Part shown: one piece after another, positions 55,463 to 63,886 of the stretch
How the letters are laid out: each line of letters starts with the position of its first letter
How positions within the stretch are numbered: the first letter of the stretch is position 1
Origin: CATQHW01 sp965243545
Lineage (GTDB): Bacteria; Spirochaetota; Spirochaetia; SZUA-6; Bin103
DNA length: 64,000 bases
NCBI GenBank assembly: GCA_965243545.1
Contig: OZ251573.1
Location: 3,472,001-3,536,000 of the forward strand
Reading direction: 5' to 3'
Made by a program: the position numbers and the translations under genes
The notes under the pieces: model-generated
What the model saw: only the letters and a program-made list of their open reading frames with translations
Told to the model about the DNA's origin: nothing
Databases searched by the model: none

Positions 55463-56221
55463 ATGGAACTGCGCAAGAACCGCATCAAGCAGCAGCTGGC
55501 CGACGGCCGCGTCGCCGCCGTCGTCAGCGGCATCACCCACGCCGACGACATCGACGCGTTCGGGCCGATCGCGGAGGCCGCGGAGATCGACGGCGTCTGG
55601 TTGGAAGGCGAGCACGGGCCGGTCGACGCCGCCGACCTGGGCAACCTGACGCGCGCCTGCGACCTGTGGGGGCTCACCTCCGTGGTGCGCGTCAACGACA
55701 ACCATCAGGGACTGATCTACCGCACCCTGGACCGCGGCGCCCAGTCGGTCGTGGTCCCGCACGTCAACACCCGCGCCGAGGCGGAGAACGTCGTAGCCGG
55801 CGGCAAGTTCGCGCCGGTCGGCGCGCGCGGCATGTACGTGAGCCGGCAGTATCACGGCGTCGCCGACTACACCGCGCGCGGCAATGACGAGACCTGCCTG
55901 ATCGTCCTGATCGAAGACATCGCCGCCTACCGCAACCTCGACGAGATCCTGGAGGTCGACCACGTCGACGTGTTCTTCGTAGCGCCGTCCGACTTCGCGT
56001 CGTCGATGGGGCACGTCGGCAACCACGGGCATCCGGAGGTGCAGGCCAAGATCGACGACTCGATCCGCCGGATCACGGCGGCGGGCCGCACGGCCGGCAC
56101 GCTGGCCGCCACCGACGACGTCGCCGCCTGGATCGACAAGGGCGCCCGCTTCGTGCTGACCGGCGTGCAGGCGTGGATGCGGGCCGGCGCCGCGGAGTTC
56201 ATGCGCCGCGTGCGCGGCTGA
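55463..56221 (+). CDS. HpcH/HpaI-type class II aldolase
   Basis: 252 aa from ATG 55463; ATG 55427 overlaps the previous stop by ATGA and is in frame, adding 12 atypical residues. DGVWLEGEHGPVD, VVVPHVNTRAEAENVV, IVLIEDIAA and VFFVAPSDFASSMG form the metal and substrate site of HpaI aldolases. It cleaves a 2-keto-3-deoxy acid to pyruvate and an aldehyde, completing the pathway begun by the upstream dehydratase. Confidence 0.87.
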   Translation: MELRKNRIKQQLADGRVAAVVSGITHADDIDAFGPIAEAAEIDGVWLEGEHGPVDAADLGNLTRACDLWGLTSVVRVNDNHQGLIYRTLDRGAQSVVVPHVNTRAEAENVVAGGKFAPVGARGMYVSRQYHGVADYTARGNDETCLIVLIEDIAAYRNLDEILEVDHVDVFFVAPSDFASSMGHVGNHGHPEVQAKIDDSIRRITAAGRTAGTLAATDDVAAWIDKGARFVLTGVQAWMRAGAAEFMRRVRG

Positions 56222-56238
56222 CCGTTCGGGCCGCCGCG

Positions 56239-57573
56239 CTACTCGCGCATCCCCTCGGCGATCGGCACCCGTAGCGCGGAGAAGACCGGCAGTACGCCGA
56301 ACAGGCCGCCGACGCCGACCGCCGCCCCGACGCCGATCGCGATCGCGGCCGGATTGATCACCGCGCCGCCGAGCTCGGCCTGCGTGGCGCCGCGAAAGAT
56401 CGGCACGACCAGCTCGGTGAGCGGCCCGGACAGCGCCAGGCTCAGCGCCACGCCGATCACCGCCGCCGCGCTCACCATGATCAGCGAACGGGCGAAGAAC
56501 TCGCGGGCTATCATGCCCCGCGACGCGCCGACCGCCCGTTCCACCGCGATCTCGCGCGTGCGGCCGAGCACCTCCACCAGCATGATGCTGAGGATGCCGA
56601 TGCAGCCGGTCACCAGCAGCACGAAGCCGAGCAAGTTGACCACCAGAGAGAAGGTGGCGACCGTGGAGCGCGCCTCCTGCAGCGCCGCGGTCTGGCCGTC
56701 CGGCCGGCCTTCCCAGACCTCGACCGTCAGGCCGCCGCCGTACTGCTGCGCCAGGGCGCCGCGCGCCTGACTCTCGATGGTCGCCACGCCGCTGCCCTGC
56801 GCGCGCAAGGCGATGCGGGAGTTGAGGAAGCCGGCCCGGGCCGCGGCGGCGGCGTTGGCCCCGGCGGCGGCGTTGCCGGTGGCCGGAAACGCCGACGTGA
56901 TCGGCACGATCATGTCGCCGACGCCGTAGGCGCGGCGCTGCAGCTCGCTCGGGTCGCCATACACCCCCCGCACCGTGTAGGTCGGCGGCGTGAAGCGGCG
57001 GCCGAACCCGCCGCCGCCGCCTCCCCCTCCCTGCGTCGACGCGGGTGGCCGGATGATCTGGCCGAGCGCCTCCACCGGCGATCCGAACAGCACCTGGGCC
57101 ATCGTCTCCGACACCAGCGCCTCGCGCACCCCCTCGGCCACGTCGGCGGCGGTGAACGCCGATCCCGCGACCACCTGCAGGCCCATCACGTCGAGGTAGT
57201 CCTCGTTCACGCCGACGACGCTGCGGAACCGGTAGTTGTCGCCGCCGACCACGTACTCCGTCCACGGCGTAAACGCGACCGGGCTGGCGGCCACCGCCCC
57301 GGAGACGCCGGCGCGCAACGCGTCGATCGCGGCGCCGTCGAACTGCGGCGGCCGCACCTGCTGCAGATCGCCGTTTTCGTCCCGCTCGACGTTGGCGACC
57401 ATCACCACCACGCCGTCCCGCTCCAGCTGATCGGATACCAGGCGGCTGAAGGCGCCGCTGATCGACAGCGCGAATATCAGCACGCCGACGCCGAGCCCGA
57501 CGGTGGCCAGCGTGACGAACGACTTGACCGGCGACCGCGCCAGGCCGGTGAGTACGGAACGGATCGTACGCAT
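56239..57573 (-). CDS. MacB/FtsX-type ABC transporter permease 2
   Basis: 444 aa. One N-terminal helix (VTLATVGLGVGVLIFALSISG), a large periplasmic domain, and three C-terminal helices with GRTREIAVERAVGASRGMI, the usual coupling motif of this family. Last gene of the efflux operon, 27 bases after permease 1. A Gly/Phe-rich stretch (GGGGGGGGFGRRF) interrupts the periplasmic domain. Confidence 0.87.
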   Translation of the reverse strand: MRTIRSVLTGLARSPVKSFVTLATVGLGVGVLIFALSISGAFSRLVSDQLERDGVVVMVANVERDENGDLQQVRPPQFDGAAIDALRAGVSGAVAASPVAFTPWTEYVVGGDNYRFRSVVGVNEDYLDVMGLQVVAGSAFTAADVAEGVREALVSETMAQVLFGSPVEALGQIIRPPASTQGGGGGGGGFGRRFTPPTYTVRGVYGDPSELQRRAYGVGDMIVPITSAFPATGNAAAGANAAAAARAGFLNSRIALRAQGSGVATIESQARGALAQQYGGGLTVEVWEGRPDGQTAALQEARSTVATFSLVVNLLGFVLLVTGCIGILSIMLVEVLGRTREIAVERAVGASRGMIAREFFARSLIMVSAAAVIGVALSLALSGPLTELVVPIFRGATQAELGGAVINPAAIAIGVGAAVGVGGLFGVLPVFSALRVPIAEGMRE

Positions 57574-57600
57574 GTTTGTTGCTCCTTCCTTTCGCCCGCG

Positions 57601-59043
57601 CTACTCGTAGCGGATCGCCTCGGCGGCCGGCACCCGCGCCGCCGCCTGCGCCGGCACCACGTTGAACACCGCCACGATCGCCCACGACGCCAGCACGCCG
57701 ATCACGATCAGGCCGATCTGCAGCGCCCCGAAGCCGATGGTCTGTTCCATGAGGCGCGACAGCAGCGCCGACAGCCCGAAGCCGGCCGCCGCCCCGGCGG
57801 CGCCGATCGCCAGCGCCTCCACGAAGAAGACGGTGAACACCTGCCGGATGCTCGCCCCGACCGCCTTGAGGATGCCGACTTGGCGCCGTTTGCGGACGGC
57901 GCGGCTGAAGAAGATGTTGGTGACGTTGACCGCCGCGATCAGCAGCGCCGACAGCGCCAGGAACAGGATCACCGTAGCCAGCCGGCCGTTGCGGTCGGCG
58001 GTCGCCTCCGCCTCCGCGCGCGGCACGCTGATCGCCACCGCGCCGGCCCCGTGCGAGGTGTCGAACCAGCTGGCCAGCTGCGCCTGCGCCCGGTCCAGGT
58101 CGCCGGGGTCTTCGACCATGAACCGCAGGTTGGTCAGCAGCGCCTGGAACCGGCCGCGAAACCCCTGGAACTGCTGCGCGGCGATGCGCGCCGGCGTGAA
58201 GGCAAGGCCGTCCATCTCGCCGCCGGTCGGCTCCAGGACACCGATGATCCGGTACAGCTGGTTGCGCGCCAGCACCTGCCGGCCGACCGCCTGCCCGTCC
58301 TCGAACAGCGCCGCGCCCAGGTCCGAGCCGAGCACCAGCACCGGCTCGGACCGCTCCAGGTCGGCCGCCTGGAACACGTCGCCCTCGGCCGCGGTGAGCT
58401 CCCAGGCGGTGAAGAACTCGGGCGTGACCTCCATGCCTTCGACAAACTCGATCTGCGGCTGCGGTCCCGCCGGCGGCGCCACGCGCTCGAACTGGCCCCC
58501 CTGACCGCCTTGACCGGCCTGACCGCCTTGAGCCGCCTGCCCGCCTTGAGCCGCCTGTCCGCCGCCGGCCCCTCGGCCGCCCTGTCCCGCTTGGCCCCCC
58601 TGCGCCGCTTGGCCGCCTGGCGCCTGGCCTGCCGGTCCTGCTTGGCCGCCCTGCGCCGTCTGTCCGCCTTGGCCCCCCGGACCGCCGAAACCGGTCTCGC
58701 CAAACCGGAAGCCGATGCGGTTGGCCAGATAGGCGTAGCGGATCGCCTGCGTGGCCGAGCGCGCTTCCAGATCGGCGGCGGTGAGCATGACCACCTCGGT
58801 GGAGGTCCGCATCTGCGCGGGCAGCGCCATCTCATCCGCATCCTCGCGCGCGGCCACCACGATTTCCCGAAAGCGGGGCGACGACAGCAGCTCGCGCGAC
58901 TGTTCGGCGGTGCGTCCCGCCAGCGCGATGCCGGCGGCGGTCGCGCCGACCGCCAGCGCCACGCCGAGCGACAGCAGCAGCGACTCGGCCGGCCGGCCGA
59001 CGACCGAGCGGACGCTCATGCGGAGATCTTCGCGGTAGTTCAC
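57601..59043 (-). CDS. MacB/FtsX-type ABC transporter permease 1 with Gly-Gln-rich insert
   Basis: 480 aa; ATG overlaps the ATPase stop by ATGA. Helix at about 22-42, periplasmic domain, then three helices with RKRRQVGILKAVGASIRQVF. Residues 119-184 are a low-complexity insert of GGQ/AAQGGQ repeats that other MacB permeases do not have. The rest is normal. With permease 2 it would form a heterodimeric transporter. Confidence 0.87.
   Translation of the reverse strand: MNYREDLRMSVRSVVGRPAESLLLSLGVALAVGATAAGIALAGRTAEQSRELLSSPRFREIVVAAREDADEMALPAQMRTSTEVVMLTAADLEARSATQAIRYAYLANRIGFRFGETGFGGPGGQGGQTAQGGQAGPAGQAPGGQAAQGGQAGQGGRGAGGGQAAQGGQAAQGGQAGQGGQGGQFERVAPPAGPQPQIEFVEGMEVTPEFFTAWELTAAEGDVFQAADLERSEPVLVLGSDLGAALFEDGQAVGRQVLARNQLYRIIGVLEPTGGEMDGLAFTPARIAAQQFQGFRGRFQALLTNLRFMVEDPGDLDRAQAQLASWFDTSHGAGAVAISVPRAEAEATADRNGRLATVILFLALSALLIAAVNVTNIFFSRAVRKRRQVGILKAVGASIRQVFTVFFVEALAIGAAGAAAGFGLSALLSRLMEQTIGFGALQIGLIVIGVLASWAIVAVFNVVPAQAAARVPAAEAIRYE
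58492..58689 (-). repeat. Gly-Gln-rich low-complexity insert
   Basis: Repeats of Gly-Gly-Gln and Ala-Ala-Gln-Gly-Gly-Gln encoded by imperfect short direct repeats of about 15 bp. In frame and inside the periplasmic domain of permease 1. Confidence 0.8.
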
Positions 59044-59735
59044 GCCGTCTCTCCGGAGGTCTCGGTATCTCCGTCCCCGGCGACGCGGCCGTCGCGGACG
59101 CGGATGCAGCGGCGCGCGCGCCGCCCCAGCTCGTCGTCGTGCGTGACCATGACGATGGTCACGCCCTCGCGGTTGAGGCCCTCCAGGATCGCCATGATCT
59201 CCGCGCCGCGGTCGCTCGGCAGGTTGCCGGTCGGTTCGTCGGCCAGGATCAGGTCCGGCTTCAGCGCCAGCGAGCGAGCTATCGCCACGCGCTGCTGCTC
59301 GCCGCCGCTCATCATGGTCGGCAGGTGGTACGCGCGTTCGCTCAAGCCGACCTGCTCCAACAGCTCGGCGGCGCGCGCGCGCCGCGCGCTACGCCCCATG
59401 CCGGCGTACCCCATCGGCAGCATCACGTTCTCCATGGCCGACAGCTCGCTGAACAGGTTGAAGCTCTGGAAGATGAAGCCGAAGTGCCGGTTGCGGATGC
59501 GCGCCTGCTCCTTGTCCGGGAGCTGCGTGATCTCCACGTCCTCCAGGAAATAGCTCCCCTCGGTCGGCACGTCGAGCAGGCCGACGACGTGCATGAAGGT
59601 CGACTTGCCCGACCCGGACGGCCCCATGACGGAGATGTACTCGCCGCGCTCGATGCGCAGGCTGACGTCGGTGAGCGCCGCCACCTGCACCTCGCCCAGA
59701 TCGTAGCGCTTGCCGATCTTTTCCAGTCGTATCAT
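59040..59735 (-). CDS. ABC transporter ATP-binding protein, MacB/LolD type
   Basis: 231 aa. Walker A GPSGSGKST, signature MSGGEQQR, Walker B ILADEPTGNLPSD and the switch His in MVTHDDE. The Q-loop IFQSFNLFSE fits the MacB/LolD family. It energises the two following permeases. A 16-base gap separates it from the adaptor gene. Confidence 0.93.
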   Translation of the reverse strand: MIRLEKIGKRYDLGEVQVAALTDVSLRIERGEYISVMGPSGSGKSTFMHVVGLLDVPTEGSYFLEDVEITQLPDKEQARIRNRHFGFIFQSFNLFSELSAMENVMLPMGYAGMGRSARRARAAELLEQVGLSERAYHLPTMMSGGEQQRVAIARSLALKPDLILADEPTGNLPSDRGAEIMAILEGLNREGVTIVMVTHDDELGRRARRCIRVRDGRVAGDGDTETSGETA

Positions 59736-59751
59736 GCGTCGCTCCCCTTGT

Positions 59752-61053
59752 TCACGACCCGCCGATGACGACGATGTCGTGCTCGATGAAATTCTGATAG
59801 CCGCTCACGATGATCCGGTCGCCGGCCTCCACGCCGGTCAGCACCTCGACCACGTTGCCTTCCACCTGTCCGAAGGTGACGGCGATCTTGGCGGCGCGGT
59901 CACCGTCGATCCGGTACAGGTACCGCTGGCTGCCGGTGGTGAGATACGGACCGCGCGGCAGCAGCAACGCCCCCTCGGTCACGCCCACCTCCATCACGCC
60001 GACCGCGGTGGCGCCGGACAACAGCGGCCCGGAGCCGGGCGCGGGCCGGACGCGGACCAGCACCGTGGCGCCCAGGCCGTCCGCGGACTGCTGCGCGACC
60101 CGGCCGACCGCCGCCACCGTCCCCGTGACGCCGACCGAGCCGATGCTGAGATCGACCGGCTGATCGATCTGCAGCGCTCCCGCGTATTGTTCCAGCACCT
60201 CCAGCTCAATGACCGCGCTGCCGGGATCGGCGATCGTGAACAGCGCCTGGTTGTCGTCGATCACGCTGCCGGGGACGCCGAGCGCCGCCTCCATCGACAG
60301 CACTTCACCGTCGATCGGCGCGGCGATCACCATCGCCGCGATCCGGTCCTGCTGGCGGCGGATGTCGACCTGCTGCGCGGCGATCGCCGCCAGCGACACC
60401 TGATCGTCGAGCGCCGCGACCTCCCGGTCCTCGGCGAGCTGCAGGCTCCGCTCCCGGCGGTCGTCGATCAGCGCCTGCAGGGCGCGCTCGGCCGCCTCCA
60501 GGTCGCTCCGCGCCGATACGCCGGACGCCACCAGCGACCGCGCCTCGTCCCGCTCCTCGGCCGCTTCTTCGATGTCCCGACCCAGGTCGTCGATCTGGCG
60601 CTGCTTGCGCTCCAGGTCGACCCGGCTCAGCAGCCGCTGCCGGGCCAGCGACCGTTCCGCGTCGGCCAGATCGGCGCGCAGGTCGTCGAGCGTCTCCGTC
60701 AGGTCGGCCGCGGCCAACTCCGCCAGCGGCTGTCCGGCGCTCACCCGGTCGCCTTCCTGCACGTGCACGGTCTTGGCCGACCCCGCCTCCGGGCTCACCA
60801 CCGTCATCCGCACCGGGAAGACCACGGCGCCGCTGGCCTGGGTGGTCTGCACCAGGCGGCCGCGGGTCACTTCCGCCGCGTCGTACGAACGCAGCGTGTA
60901 GCTCTCCCGCCGCGGCCCCAACAGCAGGTACGCCGCCGCCGCCAGCCCCACCACCAGCGCGCCGACCAGCAGCACCAGCCGCCACTGCCGCCGCTGGCCC
61001 GGCGGGCGGTACGCCTTGACCTTGTCGGTGTCTACGATTCTGCTCTCAGCCAT
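59752..61053 (-). CDS. Periplasmic adaptor (MacA/HlyD family)
   Basis: 433 aa. Short cytoplasmic start, one membrane helix (LVLLVGALVVGLAAAAYLL), then lipoyl half-motif (SPEAGSAKTVHVQEGDRV), a long coiled coil (about 115-220), the second half-motif (IAAPIDGEVLS) and beta-barrel domains. It links the ABC pump to an outer-membrane channel. First gene of the four-gene efflux operon; an outer-membrane TolC gene is not in view. Confidence 0.92.
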   Translation of the reverse strand: MAESRIVDTDKVKAYRPPGQRRQWRLVLLVGALVVGLAAAAYLLLGPRRESYTLRSYDAAEVTRGRLVQTTQASGAVVFPVRMTVVSPEAGSAKTVHVQEGDRVSAGQPLAELAAADLTETLDDLRADLADAERSLARQRLLSRVDLERKQRQIDDLGRDIEEAAEERDEARSLVASGVSARSDLEAAERALQALIDDRRERSLQLAEDREVAALDDQVSLAAIAAQQVDIRRQQDRIAAMVIAAPIDGEVLSMEAALGVPGSVIDDNQALFTIADPGSAVIELEVLEQYAGALQIDQPVDLSIGSVGVTGTVAAVGRVAQQSADGLGATVLVRVRPAPGSGPLLSGATAVGVMEVGVTEGALLLPRGPYLTTGSQRYLYRIDGDRAAKIAVTFGQVEGNVVEVLTGVEAGDRIIVSGYQNFIEHDIVVIGGS

Positions 61054-61129
61054 GCGGTGGTCGCCGCCCGGCGCGCGGGCGTGCGGTAATCATAGTCGGG
61101 GCCGGCGCTAAACGTCCGCGCAAGCCACG

Positions 61130-62440
61130 CTAAACGGCTGCGGAACCGCGCGCGCGCGCCGCCAGTTCGGCTCTGATCCGGGTGGAGGAGCGGTCCAGGC
61201 AGAACCGTTCGGGCGGCAGCTCGCCGAACAGCGGGCGGAGCGCCGCCGGCACGCGCAGCCGGCGGAGCGTCAGCAGACCGTCCGGCTGCGGCCGGGCCGC
61301 CACCAGAAACCGGCAGCCGGCGGCGCCGATGGCGGCCAACGCCCGGCGCATTTGCTGCTCGCCGCCGTAGTAGCCGGGCTGCAGTACGCGCTCGGCGGTG
61401 TCGGCGCCGACCACGAACACCGTCCCCGGAAACAGCGCCGCCTTGTCGGCGTAGAGCGGGGCGCGCGTCAGCCACAGGTCCGCCCGCCCCAGGAACTGCG
61501 CCGCGCGGCGGTGCGCTTCGGCCGCGTCGAGCGGCGACTTGTCGGCGTTGAGCACCGGCAGCTCGAACGCCACCTCCGTACCCAGGAAGCCGGCGGCGGC
61601 GGCGGCCATGCCGCGGTGGCCGTCGTGCGCGGGATCGAACGCCCCGGACAGGAGCGCGCCGGCCCGGCCCCGGCCCGGCCCCGGCGGATCGGCCAGCACC
61701 GCGCCGTCGGCGCGGCGGCGCACGGCGCGGGCGCGGCCGGCCAGCAGCGCGGCCAGCTCCGGCACGGCGTCGAAGGCGGTCCCCACCGGCTCCGGTTCCG
61801 GCCACGGCGGCGCGGCGGCCGGATCGACGCCGGCGGCGGCGGCCAGCGCCAGCAGCACCAGCCGGCCGGCGACCGCCTCTTCACCGGCGCGGTCGCGCGC
61901 CCCCTTGGCGAGCCGCACCGTGAACCGGCGCGCCCCCAGGCCGTCGCGCACGGCGGCGTGGCAGAGGTGCTCGCCGCGCCGCGGCCGGCCGGTGACCAGC
62001 GCCGCCGTGCAGCCGAGGCCGACCACGGCGCCGCCAGCCGCGGGGCCGGCAGCGGGGCCGGGGCCGGTCAGCCGCTTGGCGCGCTCCCATGCCGCCGCCG
62101 CCAGCGCCGACGCCACCGCCGGATCGGTGGCGCGGTCCGGCCGCGCTCCGAGCGCCGCGGCCAGCGCGGCCGGGTGGTAGCGGTCATGCGCCTCCAGGAC
62201 GGTCGCCGACGACCCGGCGACCGCGTGCAGCCACGCCAGCGCCTGCGCGCCGGCGCCGGCCAGCTCCAGCACGGCGGCGACCGGCGCGCCGTGCACGGCC
62301 CGCACCAGCCGCGTCCACGGCGCCCCCGATGGCCCCGCCGCCGCTGATGGCCCCGCCGCCGCTGATGGCCCCGCCGCCGCTGATGGCCCCGCCGCCGCTG
62401 ATGGCCCCGCCGCCGTGTCTTCAATCCCGCGCGCTAACAT
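61130..62440 (-). CDS. Fusion of CinA C-terminal-like and nucleotidylyltransferase domains
   Basis: 436 aa from ATG 62440. Residues 10-38 are AAAGPS repeats. Residues ~45-195 resemble the CinA-C/PncC nicotinamide-nucleotide amidase domain (VAGSSATVLEAHDRYHP, GLGCTAALVTGR). Residues ~262-430 are a nucleotidylyltransferase with LLSGAFDPAHDGH (the HxGH-type motif) and DRSSTRIRAEL. Joining NMN deamidation to adenylation suggests a role in NAD salvage, but this is inferred. It is divergent from the YmdB-like gene 20 bases away. Confidence 0.72.
   Translation of the reverse strand: MLARGIEDTAAGPSAAAGPSAAAGPSAAAGPSAAAGPSGAPWTRLVRAVHGAPVAAVLELAGAGAQALAWLHAVAGSSATVLEAHDRYHPAALAAALGARPDRATDPAVASALAAAAWERAKRLTGPGPAAGPAAGGAVVGLGCTAALVTGRPRRGEHLCHAAVRDGLGARRFTVRLAKGARDRAGEEAVAGRLVLLALAAAAGVDPAAAPPWPEPEPVGTAFDAVPELAALLAGRARAVRRRADGAVLADPPGPGRGRAGALLSGAFDPAHDGHRGMAAAAAGFLGTEVAFELPVLNADKSPLDAAEAHRRAAQFLGRADLWLTRAPLYADKAALFPGTVFVVGADTAERVLQPGYYGGEQQMRRALAAIGAAGCRFLVAARPQPDGLLTLRRLRVPAALRPLFGELPPERFCLDRSSTRIRAELAARARGSAAV
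62328..62415. repeat. 18-bp tandem repeat near a divergent start
   Basis: About 4.9 copies of gatggccccgccgccgct. In the minus-strand gene they encode AAAGPS units at the N-terminus. They lie 45-133 bases from the start of the divergent YmdB-like gene, so copy number could affect both genes. Confidence 0.85.
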
Positions 62441-62460
62441 CTGCTACCCTTGGCGGCGCC

Positions 62461-63291
62461 GTGCCGCGCATCACCACCGTCCTGTTCGTAGCCGACGTCG
62501 TCGGCAAGGCGGGCGTGTTCTGCGTCAAGAGCCTGCTGGCCGATCTGCGCCGCACCCATCAGGTCGACCTGACGATCGCCAACTGCGACGGCGCGACCGG
62601 CGGTTTCGGGCTCGGCAAGCGGCATGCCGCCTACCTCCGCAAGCTCGGCGTGGACGTGATCACGTCCGGTGAGTGTATCTACTACAAGCGCGACATGACG
62701 CCGTACCTGCAGGAAGTCCGCTACGTGCTGCGGCCGCTCAACTACCCGCGCGCCAACCCGGGGCGCGGCTGGGTGACCGTCACCGCGCGCGGCGGCGCCC
62801 GCGTTACGGTGACGTGCCTGCTCGGCCAGTCCGGCTACGACCGCGTGCACGCCGCCAATCCGTTCGCCGCCGCCGACCGGCTGGCCGCCGAGCGGCGCGC
62901 GGAGACGCCGATCATGATCGTCGACTTTCACGCGCAGACCACCGCGGAGAAGCGGAACATGGCGATCTGGATGGACGGCAAGGTGAGCGCCGTGTTCGGC
63001 ACGCACGTGCGGGTACAGTCGGCGGACGCGGCGATCAGCGCCAAGGGAACGGCCACGCTCACCCACTGCGGGCGGACCGGCAGCATCGATTCGGTCGGAG
63101 GGCTCGACCCGGAGATCGAGATCCGCAAGTGGCGGACGCAGATCTTCGAGCGGTCGGCCGACGCGTGGCGGAACCTGCAGCTGCAGGGGGCGCTGGCGCG
63201 CTTCGATGACGACGGCCGCGCCGTGGCGCTGGAGCCGCTGCAGGTTCGGTGCGCCGCTCCGCCGACGGAAACCGATGGGCCGGCCCGTTGA
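62461..63291 (+). CDS. YmdB/TIGR00282-like metallophosphoesterase homologue with altered metal site
   Basis: 276 aa from GTG 62461; longer open frame upstream is a repeat artefact. The fold markers are clear (FVADVVGKAGVF, TAEKRNMAIWMDGKVSAVFG, GRTGSIDSVGGLDPE). Key metal ligands of B. subtilis YmdB are changed: ANCDG instead of ANGEN, GECIYY instead of GNHIW, GTHVR instead of GTHTH. I recall spirochaete homologues with the same pattern. YmdB hydrolyses cyclic nucleotides; this variant may have a different or no phosphodiesterase activity. It overlaps the lptC start. Confidence 0.82.
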   Translation: MPRITTVLFVADVVGKAGVFCVKSLLADLRRTHQVDLTIANCDGATGGFGLGKRHAAYLRKLGVDVITSGECIYYKRDMTPYLQEVRYVLRPLNYPRANPGRGWVTVTARGGARVTVTCLLGQSGYDRVHAANPFAAADRLAAERRAETPIMIVDFHAQTTAEKRNMAIWMDGKVSAVFGTHVRVQSADAAISAKGTATLTHCGRTGSIDSVGGLDPEIEIRKWRTQIFERSADAWRNLQLQGALARFDDDGRAVALEPLQVRCAAPPTETDGPAR

Positions 63292-63886
63292 CCGGCGCCG
63301 GCCGGCCCGGACGCCGGCGGCGTCGCGGATACGGGCGGCAGCGCTGGGGGCGGCGGCGTGGGCGCTGGGGGCGGGGCTGCTGGCCGGCTGCTCCTTCGAC
63401 TACCGCCCCACCTCGCTCGACGAGGAGCTTGCCGAGCAGCTGCCCGACACGGTGCTGCGCGGCGTGGAACACACCGTGGTGCGCGCCGGCCGGATCGCCG
63501 CCGTGCTGCGCGTCGATCGCGTCGAGAGCTACGACGAACGGGACCTGGTGCGCCTGTTCGGCATCCACTTCACGGAGTTCGACGGCGCCGGCGCCGTGTT
63601 GACCGAAGCGTGGGCGGACCACGCCGCGTACCACGTCGATACCGGCGACGCGCGCGCCGACGGTTCGGTGGTGGTGGAGTCGCGGCGCGACGACGCCCGG
63701 ATCGCCGCCGACGCGTTGCTGTGGCGCGAGTCGGGGCGGACGCTGGTGAGCGGCGGCGGCGCGGAGGTGGTGATCGAACGCGCCGACGGATCGCGCGTCA
63801 CCGCCGCCGGATTCGAGGCCGACGTGGCGCGCCGCGTGATCCGCTTCCTGGGGCCGATCTCCGGCCGCCTGGCGGCCGGCCGATGA
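63275..63886 (+). CDS. lptC: LPS export protein LptC (lipoprotein form)
   Basis: 203 aa from ATG 63275, overlapping the previous gene by 17 bases. Lipobox LLAGC with C39 gives a lipid-anchored form instead of the usual membrane helix. The domain (FGIHFTEFDGAGAVLTEAWAD, ADALLWRESGRTLVSGGG) matches the LptC/OstA beta-jellyroll pattern. It passes LPS from the inner-membrane pump to LptA. Its stop overlaps the start of the next gene (ATGA). Confidence 0.8.
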   Translation: MGRPVDRRRPARTPAASRIRAAALGAAAWALGAGLLAGCSFDYRPTSLDEELAEQLPDTVLRGVEHTVVRAGRIAAVLRVDRVESYDERDLVRLFGIHFTEFDGAGAVLTEAWADHAAYHVDTGDARADGSVVVESRRDDARIAADALLWRESGRTLVSGGGAEVVIERADGSRVTAAGFEADVARRVIRFLGPISGRLAAGR

